A DNA stretch of 33,668 nt from JALZAH01 sp051000755 (GCA_051000755.1 JBPCNZ010000123.1:1-33668); one strand, 5' to 3'. Shown: positions 1 through 8,400, numbered from the stretch's first letter. A program made the numbers and translations. The notes: generated by a model from the letters alone, not told the origin.

Positions 1-1117
1 GCATTGCTCCAAAGACAGCGAGAACCTCCCCGCACCCCAACGCGCGCATCCGCCCCCAGGCCCGCCGCGACGCTGTGGTCGACCCCGACGCGGCCAACAG
101 CGCGAGCACGCCGTCGGCCAGGGCCGCGGCATCGCGGAGGGGAACGAGGCGACCGGCGCCGGCGGGGGCCGCGGCCAGGATCTCCAGGGGCCCTCCCGCG
201 GCGGTGGCCACGACCGGCGTCCCGGAGGTCAGGGCCTCGACCAGGCCCAGTCCGAACGGCTCGGGCTCGGTGGAGGCCTGCACGAAGACGTCGAGATCGG
301 CCATCAGCTCGGGAACGTCCTGGCGTGCCCCCAGCCAGCGAACGCCGAGCTCTCCCGCCCGTCGCCCCAGCCCCTCGGCGTACGCCTCCTTGCCGGCCAC
401 CGGGCCACCGGCCACGACCACCTCGATGGCGGGCCGGGACCGGCGGAGGAGGGGGACGGCGTCGAGAAGGACGTCGACCCCCTTCCAGGTGTCGATGCGG
501 GTGGCCGCCCCGACCAGGGCCACGGAGTCGGCGATGCCCTCCCGGAGGCGGAAGTGGCCGGCCCGGCCGGGGGCGAACTCGTGGGGGTCGGGTTCGTCGG
601 TGACCTCGATCACGTTGGCCGGGTCCAGCTGGGCGGCGACCGCGGCGGAGATGGCGATGACCACGGTGGCGAAGTGGCGGGCCAACCACCGCTCCAGCCG
701 CAGCGCCACGCTCGACTGCACCACGATCTCCCGGGCGTGCCACACGTGGGGGCGGCGCACGATCAGGGCGACGGCCCACCCGTAGAGGGAGTGGATGGCG
801 TTGGTGTGGATCACGTCGGCGTCGAGGCGGCGGGCCAGCCAGACCAGGCGCAGCACCGAGACCGGCCACCCGGCCACGAAGCGCAACCACCGGCTCGAGG
901 GTCCCGAGGTGGTGATGCGCTCGAGGGCCACGATGTGCAGGACCGCACCGGCGGCGGCATACTCGGCGGCCAGGCGGGCCGGCCCCGAGATGGCCACATG
1001 GCACTCCCAACCGTCGGCCACCAGCTGGCGGATCATCCGGATCAGTGCCGTCTCGGAGCCACCCCCGTCCCTGACCACCTGGACCGTGAGGAGACGCTTG
1101 GTGCGGGTTGCGCTCAA
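1..1117 (-). CDS. GT4-family glycosyltransferase, 3'-truncated by the window edge
   Basis: The minus strand is open from a TTG at 1117 to the window edge (372 codons, no stop). The protein begins MSATRTKRLLTVQVVRDGG and has the GT4 GT-B layout: an N-terminal acceptor half with the segment DADVIHTNAIHSLYGWAVAL, then the nucleotide-sugar half with the signature EPEPFGLGLVEAL followed by GTPVVATAAGGP. These are the acidic motif and donor-binding loop of retaining GT4 enzymes, which transfer sugars from nucleotide-sugar donors, usually at the cytoplasmic membrane face. The TTG start is chosen because an AGGAG lies 10 bases upstream and no ATG or GTG is available in frame further up. The start overlaps that of the divergent GT4 gene by 17 bases. 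Donor and acceptor cannot be read; neighbouring mannose genes make GDP-mannose a reasonable guess. Confidence 0.88.
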   Translation of the reverse strand, partial: MSATRTKRLLTVQVVRDGGGSETALIRMIRQLVADGWECHVAISGPARLAAEYAAAGAVLHIVALERITTSGPSSRWLRFVAGWPVSVLRLVWLARRLDADVIHTNAIHSLYGWAVALIVRRPHVWHAREIVVQSSVALRLERWLARHFATVVIAISAAVAAQLDPANVIEVTDEPDPHEFAPGRAGHFRLREGIADSVALVGAATRIDTWKGVDVLLDAVPLLRRSRPAIEVVVAGGPVAGKEAYAEGLGRRAGELGVRWLGARQDVPELMADLDVFVQASTEPEPFGLGLVEALTSGTPVVATAAGGPLEILAAAPAGAGRLVPLRDAAALADGVLALLAASGSTTASRRAWGRMRALGCGEVLAVFGAM

Positions 1118-2249
1118 CGTTGAACAGCTCCTGTACCGCTCACCGGGGGGCGTGGGCCGGTACACGGCCCAACTGGCCACCCTACTGCCGGTGACCGGAG
1201 CCGGCGCCGAGGTGGTCGCCTTCACCGCTCGCCATGGCCGAACGGAGGTGACTGCGGCCATGGACCGCTTCGGCGTACCCGGGCCCCCGCCGGCGATCCT
1301 GAGCCTGCCCCGGCCCGTCCTCTACGAGGCCTGGCACCGCTTCGGGCGACCAGCGGTGGACGTCGGGGAGGTCGACGTGATCCACGCCCCGTCCGTGGCG
1401 GTCCCGCCGCGGCGGGCGACACCGCTGGTCGTCACGGTCCATGACGCGGCAGCGGCGCTCTTCCCCGAAACCTTCCCCCGGCGCGGCCTGCACTTCCATC
1501 GCCTGGGGATGGCCGCCGCCGCCCGCCGGGCCGACCTGGTGATCACGGTGAGCCAGGCCGCCGCCGCCGAGATCGTCGACCACAGCGCCATCCCCGCCGA
1601 GCGGATCCGGGTGGTGGCCAACGGCGTCGATCCGGTGGCGCTCGATCCCGGGGCCGCCGCTGCCGCCCGCACCCGGCTCGGGGTGGCGGATCGCCCGTAC
1701 GTGCTGTGGGTGGGAAGCCTCGAGCCGCGCAAGAACGTGCGCACCCTCGTCACCGCCATGGCGATGCTGGCTCGGCAGTTGGGGAATGGCGTCCCCGGCC
1801 GGCCCCGCCTCGTCCTGGCGGGATACCCGGGCTGGCTGAGCGACGATCTGATCGACCCCGCTGATCGGGCCATCCTGGGCCACGACCTGGTGCAGCTCGG
1901 GGTGCTGGCCGAGAACGACCTGTGGGCCCTGTACGCCGGTGCCGCCCTGCTCGGGTTCCCGAGCCTGCACGAGGGGTTCGGGTATCCCGTCCTCGAGGCC
2001 ATGACCCAGGCCACCCCCGTCGTCTGCTCCGACATCGCCGTCCTTCGCGAGGTCGGTGGCGCCGCCGCCCGCTACGTGGCCCCGACCGACGCCGGGGCCT
2101 GGGCCGAGGTGATCGGTGGCCTCCTCGCCGACCCCGGCGAGCTCCGCGTCGCCGGCGCCGCTGGGCAGGCATGGGCCTGCCGCTTCGGTGTGGCCGCCAG
2201 CATGGCCGGCACCCGGGCCGTCTACGCCGAGGTGGCCGGGTCAGGCTGA
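1101..2249 (+). CDS. GT4-family glycosyltransferase (mannosyltransferase-like)
   Basis: This is a 382-residue GT-B glycosyltransferase. The N terminus VALNVEQLLYRSPGGVGRYT is the glycine-rich acceptor-side loop typical of bacterial mannosyl- and rhamnosyltransferases of family GT4. The interdomain helix region ADLVITVSQAAAAEI, the segment VLWVGSLEPRKNVRTL and the donor-site motif LHEGFGYPVLEAM then follow in the usual order. The GTG at 1101 is preferred over earlier in-frame starts because GAGGAG lies at 1088-1093 with normal spacing and homologues begin at this point. The upstream extension to 795 is the antisense of the divergent gene. It is followed 21 bases later by an NAD-dependent epimerase and probably works with it on an envelope glycan. 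Substrate specificity is not determined. Confidence 0.92.
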   Translation: MRVALNVEQLLYRSPGGVGRYTAQLATLLPVTGAGAEVVAFTARHGRTEVTAAMDRFGVPGPPPAILSLPRPVLYEAWHRFGRPAVDVGEVDVIHAPSVAVPPRRATPLVVTVHDAAAALFPETFPRRGLHFHRLGMAAAARRADLVITVSQAAAAEIVDHSAIPAERIRVVANGVDPVALDPGAAAAARTRLGVADRPYVLWVGSLEPRKNVRTLVTAMAMLARQLGNGVPGRPRLVLAGYPGWLSDDLIDPADRAILGHDLVQLGVLAENDLWALYAGAALLGFPSLHEGFGYPVLEAMTQATPVVCSDIAVLREVGGAAARYVAPTDAGAWAEVIGGLLADPGELRVAGAAGQAWACRFGVAASMAGTRAVYAEVAGSG

Positions 2250-2270
2250 CGCCAGGCCGAGGGTTGGGCC

Positions 2271-3197
2271 GTGATGACCCCTGGCGGATACCGTCGAGGT
2301 GTGCGCGTGCTGGTGACGGGGAGCGATGGCTTCGTCGGTCGGTGGCTGATGCGCCACCTGGCGGCATCGGGAGACGACGCCATCGGTCTGGACCCGGCGG
2401 TGGACGTGACCGACGCCCCCGCTCTGCGCGTGGCGGTGATGGCTGTGGCCCCCGACGCCATCATCCACCTGGCCGCCCAGGCCAGTGTGGCCCAGTCGTG
2501 GGAGCAGCCCCTGGCCACGTTCGCGGTCAACGCCACGGGGACCCTGCACCTGACCGAGGCGGCGCTGGCGTGTTCTCACCCGCCCCGGGTGCTCCTGGTC
2601 GGCTCGGCCGAGGTCTATGGCGTCGTCGGGCCCGAGGACCTGCCACTCCGGGAGGACCGGCCCCTGGCGCCCGTAAGCCCCTACGCCCTGACCAAGGCCA
2701 CCGCCGAGCTGATCGGCCGGCAGGCGTGGCTGGGACGAGGTCTGGAGGTTCTCAGCGCCCGCCCTTTCAACCACACCGGACCGGGTCAGGCCCCCGGCTT
2801 CGTCATTCCGTCCCTGGCCCGCCAGATCGTCGACAGTGAGCGCACCGGCGCCACCGCCATCGCCGTAGGGGACATCTCGGTGCGGCGCGACCTGACCGAC
2901 GTGCGTGACGTCGTGCGGGCCTACCGCCTGCTGCTCAGCGCGGGAACGCCCGGCCAGGCCTACAACGTGTGCCGGGGGCAATCGACCGAGATCGCCGAGG
3001 TCGGGCGTCGTCTCGCCGCCCTGGCCCAGGTCGATCTGCCCTTCGTCGTCGACCCCGAACGCCTCCGCCCCGTCGACATCCCCGACCTCAGAGGGGATCC
3101 GGGCCGCCTCCACGACGCCACCGGATGGCAACCCGAGATCGACCTCGACCGGACCCTGGCCGACGTGTTGGCGTCACTGGCGGCTCCCACGCCCTGA
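2271..3197 (+). CDS. NAD(P)-dependent sugar-nucleotide epimerase/reductase (GDP-6-deoxy-4-keto-mannose reductase-like)
   Basis: This is an extended short-chain dehydrogenase of about 300 residues. The Rossmann loop TGSDGFVGRW sits near the N terminus. The catalytic set follows: the Ser in GSAEVYG and the Tyr/Lys pair in SPYALTKA. The motif RPFNHTGPGQ is characteristic of the GDP-mannose 4,6-dehydratase and GDP-6-deoxy-4-keto-mannose reductase (Rmd) branch. Such enzymes act in the cytoplasm on nucleotide sugars. A dehydratase partner is not in the window, so the exact reaction is inferred. The GTG at 2271 or ATG at 2274 has GAGGG upstream at 2259-2263; a GTG at 2301 (VRVLVTG) would also give a complete Rossmann fold. 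It lies directly downstream of a GT4 gene and ends in a hairpin. Confidence 0.85.
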   Translation: MMTPGGYRRGVRVLVTGSDGFVGRWLMRHLAASGDDAIGLDPAVDVTDAPALRVAVMAVAPDAIIHLAAQASVAQSWEQPLATFAVNATGTLHLTEAALACSHPPRVLLVGSAEVYGVVGPEDLPLREDRPLAPVSPYALTKATAELIGRQAWLGRGLEVLSARPFNHTGPGQAPGFVIPSLARQIVDSERTGATAIAVGDISVRRDLTDVRDVVRAYRLLLSAGTPGQAYNVCRGQSTEIAEVGRRLAALAQVDLPFVVDPERLRPVDIPDLRGDPGRLHDATGWQPEIDLDRTLADVLASLAAPTP

Positions 3198-3212
3198 ACT
3201 GCCAGTGACGCC
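3170..3212. terminator. 12-bp perfect inverted repeat between convergent genes
   Basis: GGCGTCACTGGC at 3170-3181 is the exact reverse complement of GCCAGTGACGCC at 3201-3212, with a 19-base loop. The left arm lies in the last codons of the epimerase and the loop contains its stop codon. It sits between two converging genes, so it could stop transcription from both sides. There is no T tract, so intrinsic termination is an inference. Confidence 0.5.
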
Positions 3213-3241
3213 TGAGGATCAGTGACGCCTGAGGATCAGTG
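3203..3241. repeat. 17-bp tandem repeat, two full copies
   Basis: The unit CAGTGACGCCTGAGGAT occurs at 3203-3219 and again at 3220-3236, followed by a partial third copy CAGTG. The first copy contains the right arm of the hairpin at 3170-3212. The second copy could form an alternative hairpin with the same left arm. Its last bases provide the stop codon of the minus-strand coiled-coil gene. Confidence 0.9.
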
Positions 3242-3595
3242 CTGCAGGCCGACGGCGCTGCGGAGGTAGGACTCCTGAGCCTGGGCACCGGAGCGGATGG
3301 TGGCGAACACGTTGCGGGTGGAGGCCGGGAGGCGGCCTTCCAGCTCGTCGAAGCGCTCATCGAGCTGCCGGCGGACCGGGGCGACCTGCTCGTCGACCAG
3401 CTTGGCCACCTCGACCAGCTGCTCGCGGGCGGCGGCCACCTGGGAGCCGACCACGCCACTGTTGTTCTGCAACTGCTCGGTCAGCTCACGGCGGCGAACC
3501 TGGGCTCGCTGGAAGCTGAGAACGCCGAAGCCGACGGCGGCGTAGGCGGAATCCTTGACAACCTTGTTGATGTCGTCGATCGTGAAGTCGGGCAT
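3236..3595 (-). CDS. Small coiled-coil protein, phasin-like, function unknown
   Basis: This is a 119-residue protein starting MPDFTIDDINKVVKDSAYAA. The ATG at 3595 is preferred because a consensus AGGAGG lies 6 bases upstream; the longer open frame to 3838 has no support. A short alanine- and valine-rich N-terminal helix (about residues 15-30) is followed by a long, charged, amphipathic helical stretch with regular hydrophobic spacing, including REQLVEVAKLVDEQVAPVRR. That pattern is typical of coiled coils and of phasin- or apolipoprotein-like surface proteins. No enzyme motif is visible. It stands alone between convergent and divergent neighbours, with its own recognisable promoter and a palindrome over it. 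I do not recognise a family; a role at a membrane or granule surface is only a guess. Confidence 0.72.
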   Translation of the reverse strand: MPDFTIDDINKVVKDSAYAAVGFGVLSFQRAQVRRRELTEQLQNNSGVVGSQVAAAREQLVEVAKLVDEQVAPVRRQLDERFDELEGRLPASTRNVFATIRSGAQAQESYLRSAVGLQH

Positions 3596-3608
3596 CGTAG
3601 GCCTCCTA

Positions 3609-3654
3609 GAGTGCTTGCTGTTGGTTATGCAGTGTATAACAATTGCAAGCACTC
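3609..3654. promoter_or_regulatory. 10-bp perfect inverted repeat over the promoter (candidate operator)
   Basis: GAGTGCTTGC (3609-3618) is the exact reverse complement of GCAAGCACTC (3645-3654), separated by 26 bases. One arm lies in the -35/-10 spacer of the minus-strand promoter and the other just upstream of the Shine-Dalgarno. Because the upstream arm would not be transcribed, a DNA-binding site for a dimeric regulator is more likely than an RNA hairpin. Confidence 0.5.
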
Positions 3655-3660
3655 CGGCAA
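3633..3660 (-). promoter_or_regulatory. Sigma-70-like promoter of the small coiled-coil gene
   Basis: On the minus strand TTGCCG (3660-3655) is followed after 16 bases by TATACA (3638-3633), close to housekeeping -35 and -10 hexamers. Transcription would start near 3625 and give a leader of about 30 bases ending in AGGAGG and the ATG at 3595. It is one of the few AT-richer patches in the window, which makes it stand out. Confidence 0.55.
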
Positions 3661-3738
3661 CCATCGGCGAAGAAATTGTCCGACCAGGCACCCGAGCCCG
3701 GTGACGGACCATGACCCGTGGCGGGGGTGGCCGGCCGC

Positions 3739-3744
3739 TAGGCT
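3739..3744 (+). promoter_or_regulatory. Candidate -10 element (TAGGCT) of the GT2 gene
   Basis: TAGGCT ends 11 bases before the ATG at 3756, which has no Shine-Dalgarno. This fits a transcript with only a few leader bases. No clear -35 is visible. Confidence 0.35.
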
Positions 3745-3755
3745 CGCTCGCCCGG

Positions 3756-6700
3756 ATGGAATCCCAACCCACGGCACCGCCTGTAGTGGCGGTCGTCGTC
3801 ACCTGCGATCCCGGGCCCTGGTTTGACGAGGCCCTCACCTCCCTGGGCCACCAGGACTACGCCAACCTGTCCGTCCTCGTGGTCGACTCGGCCAGCGCCG
3901 TCGATCCCAGCCCCCGGGTGGCGGCCGCCCTGCCGAATGCCTTCGTGCAGCGCCTCACCACCCGGGTCGACTACGGCGTGGCCGCCAACGAGGCCCTCGA
4001 GGTGGTGGAGGGAGCATCGTTCTTCCTCCTCTGTCACGACGACGTCGCGCTGGAGCGCAACGCGGTGACGATCATGGTCGAGGAGGCCTTCCGTTCCAAC
4101 GCCGGCGTCATCACCCCCAAGGTGGTCGAGTGGGACCGACCCGAGCGCCTGCTGGCTGTCGGGGCCGGGGCCGACCGCCAGGGGATCGTCCATCCCATGG
4201 TCGAGCCCGGCGAGCTCGACCAGGAGCAACACGACGCCGTACGGGACGTGTTCGTGGCCCCGAGTGGCGCCACCCTCGTCCGGGCCGATCTGTTCGCCAG
4301 CATCGGAGGCTTCGCCGCCGACATCGCCCAGTTCGGTGAGGATCTCGACCTGAGCTGGCGGGTCCAGTTGGCCGGTGCCCGCATCGTCGCCGCCCCCGGG
4401 GCCCGGGTCCGGCACCTGGAGGTCGAGAAGAGCGGCCAACGGCGGGGCTGGACCGCTCCCCTGGACCGCCGGCGGGCGGCCGAACTGGCCGAGCAGCACC
4501 GCCTGCGCACGGTCCTGACCTGTTACGGGCGGGTCCGCCTCGTCCGTACCCTCCCGCTCCTGGTGATCTATCTGGCCGGTGAATCCCTCTGGGCCCTGGT
4601 CCGGGGCCACGCCGGCGAGGCCGGCGCCGTCCTGCGGGCCGCCGGTCGGGCCCTGGCCAACCCCACCCTCCTGCGCGTCACCCGCCGAGCCAACCAGCGT
4701 CACCGGCGGGTGCGCGACGCCGAGTTGGCCCACCTCCAGACGCGGGGCAACGTCCGACTGCGGGGATTCATCCGCTCCTTCTTCTCCGATGGGCCCCTGC
4801 CGGGCATCCCCGTCGCTCTCGGCGACGACGAGGCCGAGGCCATGGCCCTCACCCCCGCCGATCAGGTCAGCGGCTCGGGTCGTGACCTGTCCCCGGAGAC
4901 GGCGGCGTCGGTCACCTCGTCGATCGGCCGCGGCAGCTGGCGGCTGCCGGTCGGCTTCGGCGTGGTCCTGCTGGTCATCCTCATCTTCGGGTCACGCTCG
5001 CTCCTGGGCCACGATCTGCCGGCCATCGGGCAGTTCCCCACCACCGCCGGCGGCCCAGGCGGGTGGTGGCATGCCTGGTGGTCCAACACCTCACGGGGTG
5101 GCCTCGGAGGCGCGCTTCTCGCCGCGCCCGGTCTGGCCCTTCTGGGCCTGGGCGGCTCGATCCTCCTCGGCGCCGTCGGCATCCTCCAGCACGTCCTCGT
5201 CCTCGCCCCGCTCGTGATCGGGCCGCTGGGCGCCTACCGGGCGGCGCGGTGGTGGGGGTCGCTCCGGGGCCGGGTGGCGGCCATGGTCGTCTACGCCATC
5301 GTCCCCCTGCCGTTCAATGCCCTGGCCGGCGGCCGCTGGGCGGGTCTGCTCGCCTTCGCCGCCGCGCCGTGGACCATCGGTGTGATCGGGCGTCTGTCCT
5401 CGCTCATGCCGTTCCCGCCGACGGAGACCCCCCGCCTCACGGGACGGCTGGTGGGTCTGGGCCTGCTCACCGCCCTGGTCGGCGCCTTCGCCCCCTCCTG
5501 GCTGTACGTGGTTCCTGTCATCGGCGTGGCTCTGTTCCTCGGGTCGCTCCTGGTGTCGCCGGCCGCCGCCGCCGTCCGACTCGTGGCCGTACCGGTGGCC
5601 GGCAGCCTGATCGCCCTGATCCTGCTGGCCCCGTGGTCGCTGCGCGTCCTGGGCAACGGCACCGACACCTTCGGCGTCTTCCCCGGCCCGACCGTCCGTC
5701 TGGGTCTGGGGGAGATCCTGCGGTTCCACACCGGTCCGGTCGGCGCCGGCGCCCTGGGCTGGGGCTTCTTGGTGGCCGCAGCCCTGCCCCTGGTGATCGG
5801 CCGGTCCTGGCGCCTGGCGTGGGCCGCCCGTCTGTGGATCGTCGCCCTGGCCTGCTTCGCGCTGGCCTGGGCCGGCCTGCGGGGTTGGATCCCCATCCCC
5901 GATCCCGAAGTGGTCCTGGCCCCCGCTGCGGCCGCCTTGGCCAGCGCCGTGGCCCTCGGCGCGGTGGCCTTCGAGCTCGACCTTCCCGGCTACCGGTTCG
6001 GCTGGCGCCAGGCCGCGTCGGGGCTGGCGGCGGCGGCCGTGGTGGTTGCCGCCATCCCCATGGTCATCGTGTCGGGAGGCGGGCATTGGAAGATCCCCAC
6101 CTCCGACGCCACCACCGCCCTCTCCTTCCTCTCGGGGCAGAACCAGGGCAACTACCGGGTGCTGTGGGTCGGCGCCCCCCGGGCGCTACCCCTCGGCTCC
6201 CGGGAGCTGAGCACCGGGGTGGCCTATGCCACGTCCTTCGGTGGGACACCAGACGTGACCTACCTGTGGAGCTCCGCCCAGGTCGGTTCGACGCACCGCC
6301 TGGCCGACGATCTGGTCCTCTCCGGCCAACGGCGGACGACGACGCTCGGCCACCTCCTGGCCCCGCTGTCGGTTCGCTACATCGTCATCCCCAACCAGAC
6401 GGGGCCAGCCGGCTCCGGCGGGGAGGCGGTGCCGGTGCCCGGCACCCTCCTGGCCGGGTTGAGCCTCCAGACGGATCTTCTCCCGGTGTCGCCGGACACG
6501 TCCTACTCGGTGTACCTGAACGCAGCATGGAAGCCGGCGGGACCGCCCCCGGCGCTGCACGCCTCCTCGATTCACCGCCTGGTCGAGATCCTCGACGTGG
6601 TCCTGTGGGGCGCCGCCATCGCCATCGTGATCCTCGACCGTCGCCGCCGGGCGGTCAGCCGGGTCGTCGAGGCGGTCCAGCCCCAGTGGTTCACCCCTGT

Positions 6701-6803
6701 CAGCCAGGCCCGCCGGATCGATGCCTGGACGTCGGGGTCACGCTCAGGGTTGTCTTCTGGTGACGCCGACTACGACGCCGACGAGGTGTGGGTCGATGAC
6801 TGA
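3756..6803 (+). CDS. GT2 glycosyltransferase fused to a large polytopic membrane region
   Basis: This is a 1015-residue two-part protein. Residues 1 to about 230 form a GT2 (GT-A) domain beginning with VVAVVVTCDPGPW. It contains the acidic donor/metal motif HDDV, and FGEDLDLSWR, the ED-type catalytic region of inverting GT2 enzymes. A charged linker follows. From about residue 395 there are many hydrophobic segments (about ten or more), with a late extracytoplasmic stretch containing LLAPLSVRYIVIPNQ. A last membrane helix and an acidic tail (DADYDADEVWVDD) close the protein. The ATG at 3756 is used because the GT2 fold begins immediately after it. Its stop overlaps the start of the next gene by 8 bases, implying translational coupling. 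In actinobacteria such GT2/membrane proteins accompany DUF5719, DUF3499 and phosphomannomutase genes; a role in building an envelope glycan is inferred. Confidence 0.88.
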   Translation: MESQPTAPPVVAVVVTCDPGPWFDEALTSLGHQDYANLSVLVVDSASAVDPSPRVAAALPNAFVQRLTTRVDYGVAANEALEVVEGASFFLLCHDDVALERNAVTIMVEEAFRSNAGVITPKVVEWDRPERLLAVGAGADRQGIVHPMVEPGELDQEQHDAVRDVFVAPSGATLVRADLFASIGGFAADIAQFGEDLDLSWRVQLAGARIVAAPGARVRHLEVEKSGQRRGWTAPLDRRRAAELAEQHRLRTVLTCYGRVRLVRTLPLLVIYLAGESLWALVRGHAGEAGAVLRAAGRALANPTLLRVTRRANQRHRRVRDAELAHLQTRGNVRLRGFIRSFFSDGPLPGIPVALGDDEAEAMALTPADQVSGSGRDLSPETAASVTSSIGRGSWRLPVGFGVVLLVILIFGSRSLLGHDLPAIGQFPTTAGGPGGWWHAWWSNTSRGGLGGALLAAPGLALLGLGGSILLGAVGILQHVLVLAPLVIGPLGAYRAARWWGSLRGRVAAMVVYAIVPLPFNALAGGRWAGLLAFAAAPWTIGVIGRLSSLMPFPPTETPRLTGRLVGLGLLTALVGAFAPSWLYVVPVIGVALFLGSLLVSPAAAAVRLVAVPVAGSLIALILLAPWSLRVLGNGTDTFGVFPGPTVRLGLGEILRFHTGPVGAGALGWGFLVAAALPLVIGRSWRLAWAARLWIVALACFALAWAGLRGWIPIPDPEVVLAPAAAALASAVALGAVAFELDLPGYRFGWRQAASGLAAAAVVVAAIPMVIVSGGGHWKIPTSDATTALSFLSGQNQGNYRVLWVGAPRALPLGSRELSTGVAYATSFGGTPDVTYLWSSAQVGSTHRLADDLVLSGQRRTTTLGHLLAPLSVRYIVIPNQTGPAGSGGEAVPVPGTLLAGLSLQTDLLPVSPDTSYSVYLNAAWKPAGPPPALHASSIHRLVEILDVVLWGAAIAIVILDRRRRAVSRVVEAVQPQWFTPVSQARRIDAWTSGSRSGLSSGDADYDADEVWVDD

Positions 6804-8394
6804 TCCCCGACCCCCCGAGGGGCCGCGGCCGACAGCGGCGCGCCGCCCGGCGGGACGGACCACTCGCAGCGCAGCCCAGGCCCGCCCACCGCGGGCCGAG
6901 CTCATCGGTGGCGTCCGGCGGGTGCCGGTCATCGTCGCCATCGCCGCCCTCCTCGTCCTCGGCGGCCTCGTGGACCGCAGCGGCGCCTCCCATGGTGGCC
7001 GCGCCGCCGCTGCCTCCCTGGCCCAGGTTCCGGTCGCCGCCCCCGCCGGGGCCCTGTCGTCATCGTGGTTCTGTGCCGGCGCCACCAGCCCCAGCGGCCC
7101 GGCGCCGGGCTCGGTCGTCATCGCCAACACCGCCGGCCGGCCCCTGACCGCTACCGTCTCGGTGGTCGCCGACGAGGGCCCGGGTGCCACCTCGACGGTC
7201 ACCGTCGGCGCCAACAGCCGGGTCTCGGTGCCCGAGAACCTGCCTGGCGCGCCCCACTGGGAGGGCGCCGACGTGACCCTCAGCGGGGGGGCGGCGGCCG
7301 TCGAACAGGAGGTCAATGGTTCGCTCGGCACCTCGTCCACCCCTTGCGCCACCTCCGGCGAGCGCACCTGGTACTTCGCCAACGGACGCACCGCGATCAA
7401 CGCCAGTGACGAGATCACCCTGCTCAACCCCTACCCGACCGAGTCCGTCGTGGACCTGTCGTTCACCACCGACCAGGGGCTCGAGGCCCCCGGGGAGTTC
7501 CAGGCCCTCGTCGTGCCGGCGTCGGGCATGGTCAGCGTCGACCTCGGTGCCCACCTGCGCCGCCGGACCCGGATCGCCACGGTCGTGACCGCCCGGACCG
7601 GGCGGGTGGTGGCCTGGCAGACCGAGGTGGTGACCCCGGTGCCGTCGGGCACGCCCGTCATCGGGCCCAACGGGCCTCCGCCCGATGCCATCGACCCGGC
7701 CTCGCCGGTCCCGGGCGTGGTCTTGAGCCTGGGATCTTCGTCGGCCGCCACGTCGTGGACCTGGCCCGACGGGGTGGCAGGCAACGGCATCGACGAGCAG
7801 TACGTGATCTTCAACCCGGGCCCGGGCACGGCCCAGGTCCAGTTGGCCCTCAACCTGGACCAGGGCAGCGCCACCCCGTTCTCCCTCACCATCGGGGCGA
7901 ACGAGGTCTCCACGGTGGTGTCCGACCAGCAGGCGCGCGTCCCAGCAGGGGTCACCCACTCGGCCGTCCTCCGCAGCCTCAACGGCGTCCCCGTGGTGGC
8001 GGAGCGGACCGTGGCCGGCGCCTCGCCGTCCTCGCGCACCGGCCTCGGGGACCTGGCCGGCGAGCGGCTGGCTTCGAAGTCCTGGCTGTTCCCCGGTGGT
8101 GGCGCCAGCGCCAAGTCCGACGAGTGGCTGATCCTGTACAACCCCGGGAGCCGCCCCGTCACCGCCGCCATCGCCGGTCTGGCCGGCGGGTCATCGACGC
8201 CCATCCCCGGCTTGAACGCGGTGGTCGTGGCCCCCAAGGCCCGGGCTGCGGTCCGGATCAACGACCACGCCGCCACCCTCGACGCCGCCCTCACCGTGCA
8301 GGCGTCCGCACCCCTCTTCGTGGAGCGTGACCTCTACGGGTCGTCCAGGCAGAACGGCTACGACATGAGCACCGGAGTGCCGCTCCTCCCCTGA
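6796..8394 (+). CDS. Membrane-anchored extracytoplasmic repeat protein, DUF5719-like
   Basis: This is a 532-residue protein with a proline- and arginine-rich cytoplasmic N terminus. One signal-anchor helix lies at about residues 38-56 (VPVIVAIAALLVLGGLVD), followed by a long beta-rich, Thr/Ser/Val-rich exterior. At least three modules of similar shape recur: a Trp-aromatic start (WYFANG, WTWPDG, WLFPGG), then D-E, then a hydrophobic strand ending in NP (TLLNPYP, VIFNPGP, ILYNPGS). This is the pattern I associate with DUF5719 proteins, which lie beside GT2 genes in actinobacteria. The start ATG overlaps the GT2 stop in ATGACTGA. No catalytic residues are recognisable. A structural or accessory role beside the glycosyltransferase is inferred from coupling alone. 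Confidence 0.78.
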   Translation: MTDPRPPEGPRPTAARRPAGRTTRSAAQARPPRAELIGGVRRVPVIVAIAALLVLGGLVDRSGASHGGRAAAASLAQVPVAAPAGALSSSWFCAGATSPSGPAPGSVVIANTAGRPLTATVSVVADEGPGATSTVTVGANSRVSVPENLPGAPHWEGADVTLSGGAAAVEQEVNGSLGTSSTPCATSGERTWYFANGRTAINASDEITLLNPYPTESVVDLSFTTDQGLEAPGEFQALVVPASGMVSVDLGAHLRRRTRIATVVTARTGRVVAWQTEVVTPVPSGTPVIGPNGPPPDAIDPASPVPGVVLSLGSSSAATSWTWPDGVAGNGIDEQYVIFNPGPGTAQVQLALNLDQGSATPFSLTIGANEVSTVVSDQQARVPAGVTHSAVLRSLNGVPVVAERTVAGASPSSRTGLGDLAGERLASKSWLFPGGGASAKSDEWLILYNPGSRPVTAAIAGLAGGSSTPIPGLNAVVVAPKARAAVRINDHAATLDAALTVQASAPLFVERDLYGSSRQNGYDMSTGVPLLP

Positions 8395-8400
8395 GCGCCC

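Noticed and set aside
795..1100. N-terminal extension of the plus-strand GT4 gene
   Set aside because: This stretch is the antisense of the divergent GT4 gene and adds no conserved sequence; GTG 1101 has a good ribosome-binding site.
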